Shown here: piece after piece, positions 6,708 to 12,128 of the stretch
Layout of the letters: each line of letters opens with the position of its first letter
Numbering within the stretch: position 1 is the stretch's first letter
Program-made: the position numbers and the translations under genes
Source: an uncultured Acidimicrobiaceae bacterium
GTDB lineage: Bacteria; Actinomycetota; Acidimicrobiia; Acidimicrobiales; Bog-793
Direction: 5' to 3'
DNA length: 12,128 nucleotides
NCBI GenBank assembly: GCA_903907185.1
Contig: CAIVND010000033.1
Coordinates: forward strand, 1-12,128
The notes under the pieces: generated by a model
What the model was told of the DNA's origin: nothing
The model's input: only the letters and a program-made list of their open reading frames with translations
Databases searched by the model: none

Positions 6708-7819
6708 CCAGCCTGCGAGTTAGTGACCTTCACAAGTCCTATGCGACACAGGAGGTGCTGCGTGGCCTCGATCTTGAGATTGAGGCTGGGTCGTTTACCT
6801 CGCTACTGGGTCCATCGGGAAGTGGAAAGACAACGTTTTTGCGGATTGTCGCGGGCTTTGAACGTGCCGATAGTGGCAAGGTTCAGATCGGCGATCAGGT
6901 GGTGGACGACGGATCGCATTTTGTCCTGCCCGATCGACGACGTATTGGTTATGTACCCCAGGACGGAAGCCTCTTTCCTCACCTCACCGTGAACCAAAAC
7001 GTTGGCTTTGGGCTTGCCCGTAAGGATCGACGTGGACCGCGTATCGATGAACTGTTAGAGATGGTCGGCCTCGGTACCCTTGGACGTCGCTATCCCCATC
7101 AACTGTCTGGAGGCCAGCAACAACGCGTCGCGCTTGCCCGTGCACTTGCTGTCGAGCCTGCTCTCGTGCTCTTAGATGAACCATTTTCGTCACTCGACGC
7201 GGGCCTGCGAGCGACCGTACGTCAAGATGTACGCCGCGTACTTCGTGATACTGGTGCAACGGTACTGATGGTTACCCATGATCAAGACGAGGCGCTCTCA
7301 GTGTCGGATCGAGTTGCGTTGATCGCCAGGGGACGGATTGGCCAGGTCGATGCTCCGATCGATCTTTACGGTCACCCACTCACTCCCGATCTCGCCATTG
7401 AGTTTGGTGAGACAAACTTCGTGGCTGGTATCGCACGCGATGGCGGCGCAGAGTCACCATTTGGTCATCTGATCTTTAAGCACGGCGGGGCCTTGCCGGG
7501 CAACTACCAAGATGGTTCTGCTCTCAATATTCTCATCCGACCTGAGCAGTTCGTACTTGCTCTTGATCTGCGTGGCGCTCATGCAACCGGTCAAGTGATC
7601 GACTCGGAGTACTACGGCCATGACGCAGTGATCCGTGTCCGACCAGATTGGGATCCCACAACGACTCTGCTCGTCCGATCCTCTGATGCGCGTCGACCCC
7701 CTGGTCCAGGCGTGCCGGTGGCAATCTCGGTGCGTGGAAGGGTTGTCGCTTGGGAGCGGGGCGCAACGGCGACCACGACGACATCGAACGGCACGAGTGA
7801 GACGGAGATATTCTCCTAA
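6704..7819 (+). CDS. fbpC: Ferric-iron ABC transporter, ATP-binding protein
   Basis: A 371-residue ATPase that powers the importer from the cytoplasmic face. Motifs: Walker A GPSGSGKTT (36-44), Q-loop Q86, signature LSGGQQQR (134-141), Walker B with catalytic Glu LLDEP (156-160), D-loop SSLD (162-165) and switch His H192 in VTHDQDEA. The first 240 or so residues are the nucleotide-binding domain. The rest is a C-terminal extension beginning FGETNFVAGIA and containing LIRPEQFVLAL, typical of TOBE/regulatory domains in FbpC/PotA/CysA-type ATPases. In FbpC-type proteins this part can make dimer contacts. Length is slightly above usual because of a low-complexity tail rich in Thr and Ser (about 355-368). 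Last gene of the operon; no hairpin-plus-T-run terminator is visible just after it. Confidence 0.95.
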   Translation: MTSLRVSDLHKSYATQEVLRGLDLEIEAGSFTSLLGPSGSGKTTFLRIVAGFERADSGKVQIGDQVVDDGSHFVLPDRRRIGYVPQDGSLFPHLTVNQNVGFGLARKDRRGPRIDELLEMVGLGTLGRRYPHQLSGGQQQRVALARALAVEPALVLLDEPFSSLDAGLRATVRQDVRRVLRDTGATVLMVTHDQDEALSVSDRVALIARGRIGQVDAPIDLYGHPLTPDLAIEFGETNFVAGIARDGGAESPFGHLIFKHGGALPGNYQDGSALNILIRPEQFVLALDLRGAHATGQVIDSEYYGHDAVIRVRPDWDPTTTLLVRSSDARRPPGPGVPVAISVRGRVVAWERGATATTTTSNGTSETEIFS

Positions 7820-7959
7820 AAACCAGTGGTGTTTCGCTTTGAACGTCGTTAGAACCAGTTGCTACCCGATGACGACTTCGCCAAAAACGCTACACAGACC
7901 AAGTACTTCAAGTACTACGAGCGTCGCTATCACGACATTTAGACGTGCGGTGGTGATCG
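7820..7959. other. Convergent intergenic space with a possible gene remnant
   Basis: One hundred and forty bases between the convergent ends of the iron operon and the FAD monooxygenase. On the plus strand a short open stretch (7853-7942, ending TAG) reads DDDFAKNATQTKYFKYYERR before its last few residues. Its aromatic and basic composition looks more protein-like than its surroundings, but it has no start signal. It contains a 15-bp palindrome AGTACTTCAAGTACT (7902-7916). I cannot assign it; a transposase or other gene tail, or chance, are all possible. Confidence 0.3.
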
Positions 7960-9093
7960 TTAGGGATGAAGTGGCACCGTCCATGCGTCGTAACCGTAGA
8001 GCCACGAGGTGTCGTCGTCTCCTCCACTCATCCACGTATTTGCACTGGAGATCGCCTGGATGCGCGAGGTCCGCGGTTTACGGACATCTTCGTAGGTCTT
8101 AAATGCACTCGAGAGGTCTTCGCCGTTGACCTCATCGATGCAACGCGTCAGCACCGCTGCATCTTCGATCGAAGTTGCGCCACCTTGGGCCATATAGGGA
8201 GTCATCGGATGACAGGCGTCTCCAAGGAGCACAACCGAACCGCTGCTCCAGTGGGTGAGTGGCTCTCTCTCTAAGATGGCCCACTTGTGACAGTTGGGGG
8301 TGGCTTCAAGCACGTTCTGCACGTCTCGGTGGAACCCGGAGTACTCCTCGCGTAGCTCGTCGACGTCACCCTCGGCCGACCACGACTCTTCGGTAATCCA
8401 CTCAGCGGGTTCGGGAACGCTCGTCACAAAGTAGAGCTGACTGCGCTTCGCGGTGGTGTAGTAGATCACAATATGGCGGTCAGGTCCCCACCACTTGGTC
8501 CGCGAAGATCCAATATCAAATCCGCCGAGCAGATCGGAATCGAAGACCGAACGGTAGGCGATCCTGCCCTTATGAATTGGCTGGTCCGGGCCAACAATGA
8601 TGTCGCGAACGCGCGAGTGAACGCCATCGGCACCAATAACGGCGTCGGCAAGGTGATGCGTTCCATCAGTGAAGCTGAGCTCGACCCCATCGCCTCGCTG
8701 TTCGAGTCCCATGAGCTTCTTGTTGAAGTGAATGGTCTCAATGGGTACGAGATCGGCGAGCGCCTCATGCAGATCAGCGCGATGCATGCAGAGAAATGGA
8801 GATCCATACAGCGAGGCAGGCATGGGGAGTTCACGTTTAATCTCGCCGGTGTCCCACTCTCGGTTGAGATGTGAGTATGGCTTAAAGGAGAGCTCCTCCA
8901 GGCGCTCAAGAACTCCCAGACCCCGTAGTACCGCCGAGGAGTTAGGGAGCATCTGAATTCCCGCTCCGACTCGAGCAAACTGAGGTGCCTGTTCGAAGAT
9001 CTCCACCTCGTACCCTGCCTGTCGCAGAGCAACAGCGACAGACATGCCACCGATTCCGGCTCCGATAACGCAAAATTTTCGTTTGGCGCTCAA
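7960..9093 (-). CDS. FAD-dependent aromatic monooxygenase, 6-hydroxynicotinate 3-monooxygenase/salicylate hydroxylase-like
   Basis: A group A flavoprotein hydroxylase of about 377 residues, expected to use NAD(P)H and O2 to hydroxylate (possibly decarboxylatively) an aromatic acid in the cytosol. From the TTG at 9093: Rossmann motif GAGIGG (11-16) for FAD, a conserved RVGAGIQMLPNS segment, the DG motif GADGVHSRVR (D156, G157) and the GD motif LLGDACHP (G291, D292) followed by MAQGGATSIEDAA. KWWGPDRHIVIYYTT and the C-terminal WLYGYDAW are, from memory, close to NicC and salicylate hydroxylases rather than ubiquinone hydroxylases. The TTG start puts GAGIGG at the usual distance; a GTG at 9171 would add 26 residues without family character. 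No other ring-degradation genes are adjacent, so the substrate stays open. It lies 128 bases downstream of the methyltransferase on the same strand. Confidence 0.88.
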   Translation of the reverse strand: MSAKRKFCVIGAGIGGMSVAVALRQAGYEVEIFEQAPQFARVGAGIQMLPNSSAVLRGLGVLERLEELSFKPYSHLNREWDTGEIKRELPMPASLYGSPFLCMHRADLHEALADLVPIETIHFNKKLMGLEQRGDGVELSFTDGTHHLADAVIGADGVHSRVRDIIVGPDQPIHKGRIAYRSVFDSDLLGGFDIGSSRTKWWGPDRHIVIYYTTAKRSQLYFVTSVPEPAEWITEESWSAEGDVDELREEYSGFHRDVQNVLEATPNCHKWAILEREPLTHWSSGSVVLLGDACHPMTPYMAQGGATSIEDAAVLTRCIDEVNGEDLSSAFKTYEDVRKPRTSRIQAISSANTWMSGGDDDTSWLYGYDAWTVPLHP

Positions 9094-9221
9094 CGTGTTC
9101 TGCCCCCAGTCATGGTTTATGCCCGACAAAGCATAATGGCATGGCCCGTCGAGGCGCTGGGGCAAGAGCACCGCCTGACACCCGAGATCGTCGAAGCAGG
9201 TGGAGGACTTGGGTGTGCTTT

Positions 9222-9998
9222 CTACCCTTGAAAGGTCGCCTCGATCGCCCGGAGATCGCCATCTTCATCGAGCATTGTCACGATCTGGCGGTAACCGAGC
9301 GAGTCGAGCAGTCCGCTTAACGCATCGGCCTGGTCGCCACCAACCTCAAGAAGGATGGCGCCACCCGGCACAAGGAATTTTGTAGCCTCTGTGGCACTTC
9401 GTCGAAGAAGGGTTAACCCGTCCTCCCCGCCGTCATAGGCGAGTGTCGATTCAAAGGTGAGGGTGTCGCGCGATAACAGCACCAGTGCCGGCGTCGGTAC
9501 GTAGGGTACGACGCCGACGATGAGGTCGATTCCGCAATGAAAGGAGGAGGAAATCGGAGCAAGGAGATCGCCCTCGTAGGCAGTGACGCCATTTGTTTGT
9601 GCACAGCTCACCGCGCGAGGATCGAGATCGGTGGCCATCACCTTTGTCAGTGGCAGATAGTTCGATATGGTCTTTGCGATCGCGCCACTTCCGGTGCACA
9701 GATCGATGGCGACACCTGTTGGTGGCATCCGTTCAACTGCGCGCAGCGCAAGGGGTTCACTTTGCCAACGCGGAACATAGATGCCAGTGTCAACATGAAC
9801 TTTGATCTGACAGAAGGTGACACTCCCAGTGATCCAGGCGATTGGCTCTCCCGTAACCCGACGAGCGACCATCTCGGTGAGGAGGCCTCGGTCTTGACCA
9901 GCGACCTCAAGGAGTTCCTCCGCCTCTTCTCTCGCAGCGACACAACCGGCGAGTGCTAGCTGCTCGGTAATATCGTGAAGCTCGTGCTGGGCATCCAT
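9222..9998 (-). CDS. PrmC/HemK-related protein N5-glutamine methyltransferase-like protein
   Basis: A 258-residue class I S-adenosylmethionine-dependent methyltransferase related to PrmC, which methylates the GGQ glutamine of release factors. An N-terminal helical part (about 1-60, with RVTGEPIAWITGSVTF) precedes the Rossmann domain. AIDLCTGSGAIA (97-108) is the cofactor motif I, MATDLDPRAV is the acidic loop, LAYDGGEDGL matches the late PrmC motif, and LLEVGGDQAD follows. It resembles the PrmC-related actinobacterial subgroup (TIGR03704 type), in which the NPPY motif is NxPY. Here it reads V163-V164-P-Y, so the substrate-binding Asn is missing. It is therefore probably not the cell's release-factor enzyme and may have another target or be inactive. 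The start is the ATG at 9998; no convincing ribosome binding site. It sits upstream of the monooxygenase on the same strand. Confidence 0.8.
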   Translation of the reverse strand: MDAQHELHDITEQLALAGCVAAREEAEELLEVAGQDRGLLTEMVARRVTGEPIAWITGSVTFCQIKVHVDTGIYVPRWQSEPLALRAVERMPPTGVAIDLCTGSGAIAKTISNYLPLTKVMATDLDPRAVSCAQTNGVTAYEGDLLAPISSSFHCGIDLIVGVVPYVPTPALVLLSRDTLTFESTLAYDGGEDGLTLLRRSATEATKFLVPGGAILLEVGGDQADALSGLLDSLGYRQIVTMLDEDGDLRAIEATFQG

Positions 9999-10119
9999 CG
10001 CGATTATTGCAACCCGGTCTGTTGGTTTTGATTGGCTCTGTCAGATCGCGCGTGCAGTTTTGGTTGCACCCGTCTTACGTAAGGGAAAACGGACAATCTC
10101 GAAGCACTGGAGTTAGCGC

Positions 10120-10596
10120 TTAATTACCCATCACGCGACCGACCAAGTTGGCTGCCTCGTCTGCTGGGACCGCTGGGGAGAAAAGGAAGCCCTGACCAAG
10201 ATCGCATCCCAGGTGGCGGAGATGCTCGTACTGACGCTCTGTCTCCATCCGTTCAGCGACAACAGTGGAGTGCAGCTGTTGTCCGAGAGCAACGACAGTT
10301 TCAACGAGTGACTCGTTCTTCAGTGTCTCTGATACCGAGGTGAGAGCGGAGCGGTTGATCTTGATGATCTTTGGGTTAAGAATCGACAGATATGAGAGTG
10401 AGGCGTAGCCATTTCCAATTTCGCCAAGTGCGATGCTTACGCCCAAACGGTTGAGCCGTTCAGCTACCTGGACTGACTCTTCGACATCAATCCGCATGAC
10501 GCTTTCGGTGATCTCGATGACTAGGCGCTCAGTCGACAGTTCGCTCTCGAGGAGCGCACCCTCGATAACGGCAACAAGATTGGGATCGTGGATGCG
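10120..10596 (-). pseudogene. Truncated, catalytically degenerate EAL-domain fragment
   Basis: The C-terminal part (about 158 residues) of an EAL (cyclic-di-GMP phosphodiesterase) domain. Homology begins near RIHDPNLVAVIEGALLES and continues through ERLVIEITESVMRI, IALGEIGNGYASLSYL, PKIIKINRSAL, TVVAERMETERQYEHL and LGCDLGQGFLF. The N-terminal half, with the EAL tripeptide itself, is absent: upstream is a signal peptide in another frame. Metal-binding DDFG has become GEIG and KIDRS has become KINRS, so catalysis should be lost. There is no ribosome binding site or clear start at the beginning of the homology; an internal ATG at 10497 would give 125 residues. The stop is the TAA at 10120-10122. 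Best read as a remnant left by a deletion; a retained non-catalytic binding protein is less likely. Confidence 0.75.
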
Positions 10597-10697
10597 CCAA
10601 CAGGGGCGGATCCTATAAGCCCCGTCATGCCCGCAAGCAGGGCCGCTGCAGCTACTCCAGCCCGTACAGACAGTGACGAACTCGCCGATCGCTTCAT
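10521..10697 (-). pseudogene. Signal-peptide start of a secreted protein, broken by fusion to EAL fragment
   Basis: The ATG at 10697 is preceded by AAAGGGG six bases upstream, a good ribosome binding site. It opens MKRSASSSLSVRAGV and a hydrophobic core AAAALLAGMTGLIG, then APVGA-S, a fitting signal-peptidase-I site after residue 35. After about residue 36 (base 10590) the frame has no protein character and stops at 10521. At the same spot, in another frame, EAL-domain homology begins (about base 10596). The simplest reading is that a deletion joined the start of a secreted-protein gene to the end of an EAL gene. The original secreted product cannot be identified. As it stands, the frame encodes a 58-residue product consisting mainly of an export signal. 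Confidence 0.65.
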
Positions 10698-10890
10698 GGA
10701 CAACCCCTTTGGTAGAAAATCAGTTCTCTGGCAGTTTTGCAGCTATTTATCGTAGGTGCAGTTATTTTGCTCCTCTGCAGATCTGTGTCGATTGATTTTC
10801 ACCGCTGAATCTCAAGCGAGCGACTGGGTTTAACCCGCGGACAGCGTGAAAGTGGCCGCAACGTCGTTTGAAGTCGGCAACACTTGGAGT

Positions 10891-12128
10891 ATGGCTCCTC
10901 AATACATCTACACCATGCGTGATCTTCGTCGTTTCTATCCTCCCGACCGTGAGGTGTTGAAGGGAATAAATCTCTCGTTTTTCCCCGGTGCCAAGATCGG
11001 CGTCATTGGATCCAACGGTTCAGGTAAGTCCTCACTCTTGAAGATCATGGCGGGATTGGATCAGGACTTCAGCGGCGAGGCCCGATTGACGGCAGGATTC
11101 AGCGTTGGCTTCCTTTCACAAGAGCCAGATCTTGATCCCTCAAAGGATGTTGCAGGAAATGTTGCCGATGGACTTGGTGAGTCGATGGCGCTGCTCGAAC
11201 AGTTCAATGCGGTCTGTATGGCAATGGCCGATCCCGAGGCAGATTTCGATCGACTTCTTGCAGAACAAGCGGACCTTCAGGCAAAGATCGACGCCGCCGA
11301 TGCCTGGGATCTTGGCAGAACGTTCGAGATCGCGATGGATGCACTAAGGCTCCCGCCGGGAGACAGCGATGTGACCAAGCTCTCAGGCGGTGAACGGCGA
11401 CGGGTGGCGCTGTGTCGACTTCTTCTATCGAAGCCAGACCTTCTGCTTCTCGATGAGCCGACCAACCATCTCGACGCCGAGTCAGTTGCCTGGCTCGAGC
11501 GGACGCTCCAGGAATATCCCGGAACCGTTGTAGCGGTGACACACGATCGGTATTTTCTCGACAATGTGGCTGGGTGGATCCTTGAACTCGATCGAGGTGC
11601 GGGAATTCCCTGGGAGGGTAACTACTCTTCATGGCTTGAGCAGAAACAGGCACGCCTCGCCGGTGAGGAGCGGGCCGATGAGGCTCGCCAAGCTGCCCTC
11701 GCGCGGGAGTTGGAGTGGATACGTCTTTCACCTCGAGCTCGTCAAAGTAAGGGCAAAGCTCGAGTCAATGCTTTCAATGATCTCGTTGCCGAGGCAGAGG
11801 CGGCTGACCGTCGTCCCGACCGCCTAGAGATCTCGATCCCACCTGGTCCTCGACTCGGTGATCAGGTCATCGATGCGCATGGTCTCACGAAGAGTTTTGG
11901 CGATCGGCTTCTTATCGATGATCTTTCATTCCTGCTCCCACCGGGTGGCATCGTCGGTGTCATTGGTCCAAACGGTGCAGGAAAGACCACGCTCTTTAAG
12001 ATGCTTTTCGGTGACGAGCAGCCAGATGCAGGGACACTGCAGATCGGGACGACCGTTCAGCTTGCTTACGTTGATCAGTCACGCGAAGACCTCGACGGTG
12101 CGGCGACTGTATACGACGAGATCACTGG
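10891..12128 (+). CDS. ettA: Energy-dependent translational throttle protein EttA (ABC-F), 3' end outside window
   Basis: The first 412 residues of an ABC-F protein of about 555. EttA binds the ribosomal E site and gates the first peptide bond according to ATP/ADP. The N-terminus APQYIYTMRDLRRFYPPDRE and GINLSFFPGAKIGVIG are characteristic of EttA and fix the ATG at 10891, although the GGAG before it is only one base away from the start codon. First ATPase domain: Walker A GSNGSGKSS (40-48), signature LSGGE (164-168), Walker B/D-loop DEPTNHLD (188-195), VTHDRYFLD. The arm region lies about 95-140. The linker contains IPWEGNYSSWLEQK and RQSKGKARVNAF, as in EttA. The second Walker A, GPNGAGKTT, is at 359-367. 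No membrane domain, so this is not a transporter. It is divergent from the broken signal-peptide/EAL locus, with 193 bases between start codons. Confidence 0.96.
   Translation, partial: MAPQYIYTMRDLRRFYPPDREVLKGINLSFFPGAKIGVIGSNGSGKSSLLKIMAGLDQDFSGEARLTAGFSVGFLSQEPDLDPSKDVAGNVADGLGESMALLEQFNAVCMAMADPEADFDRLLAEQADLQAKIDAADAWDLGRTFEIAMDALRLPPGDSDVTKLSGGERRRVALCRLLLSKPDLLLLDEPTNHLDAESVAWLERTLQEYPGTVVAVTHDRYFLDNVAGWILELDRGAGIPWEGNYSSWLEQKQARLAGEERADEARQAALARELEWIRLSPRARQSKGKARVNAFNDLVAEAEAADRRPDRLEISIPPGPRLGDQVIDAHGLTKSFGDRLLIDDLSFLLPPGGIVGVIGPNGAGKTTLFKMLFGDEQPDAGTLQIGTTVQLAYVDQSREDLDGAATVYDEIT

Noticed and set aside
10074..10083. Palindrome CTTACGTAAG upstream of the PrmC-like gene region.
   Set aside because: Ten-base palindromes are expected about a dozen times in this window, and it lies downstream of that gene's promoter region only if transcription came from the wrong side.
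10711..10785. Repeated GCAGTT and TTTTGC words between the signal-peptide start and ettA.
   Set aside because: The copies are short, irregularly spaced and imperfect; no array or operator geometry is evident.
11204..11731. Minus-strand frame of 175 codons rich in Arg, Pro and Ser.
   Set aside because: It is antisense to ettA, and its composition is what antisense of such coding sequence gives.
1..12128. CRISPR arrays, tRNA/rRNA genes, insertion-sequence ends or phage attachment sites.
   Set aside because: No regularly spaced repeats, no cloverleaf-like sequence, and no terminal inverted repeats flanking a transposase-like frame were seen by reading.

Overview
The window looks like a chromosomal segment of an actinobacterium of moderate GC content. 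The clues are a TIGR03086/mycothiol-dependent-isomerase-like protein, a DUF3052 protein, an MpaB/DUF2236 oxygenase-like protein, frequent GTG/TTG starts and Shine-Dalgarno sequences. The moderate GC and protein style suggest an Acidimicrobiia-like lineage (Ferrimicrobium/Acidimicrobium relatives). That placement is inference from memory and uncertain.

Left part (1-2037). The 3' end of an isochorismatase-superfamily hydrolase (+) comes first. It is followed by a small DUF3052 protein (-), about 300 bases with no convincing gene, and a complete MpaB/DUF2236 protein (+). Next (2038-3658, -) come an aldo/keto reductase and, upstream of it, a TIGR03086 metal-binding protein. Both have related operator-like motifs (core ACTCAATA) in front of them, which suggests co-regulation by a regulator not encoded here.

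Centre (3927-7819, +). A complete three-gene ferric-iron ABC importer: secreted binding protein with the FbpA His/Glu/Tyr/Tyr ligand set, a fused two-domain permease, and an ATPase with a C-terminal TOBE-type region. Permease and ATPase overlap by ATGA. A good promoter (TTGACA-N17-TATGTT) lies in front. A 30-bp near-perfect palindrome, built of two tandem 14-bp palindromes, covers the expected transcription start. This is the strongest unexplained regulatory signal in the window and is probably a metal-responsive operator.

Right part (7960-10697, -). An FAD aromatic monooxygenase resembling 6-hydroxynicotinate 3-monooxygenase/salicylate hydroxylase, then a PrmC-related methyltransferase with an altered NPPY motif. 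Next is a broken locus in which a well-formed signal peptide with its own ribosome binding site runs out of frame into the C-terminal part of a catalytically degenerate EAL domain. From 10891 (+) the window ends inside ettA, an ABC-F translation factor.

I see no CRISPR array, rRNA, tRNA, intact insertion sequence or phage gene, and no wholly new multi-gene system. The noteworthy points are the iron operon operator, the signal-peptide/EAL junction, the shared motif of the reductase pair, and motif substitutions in two enzymes.
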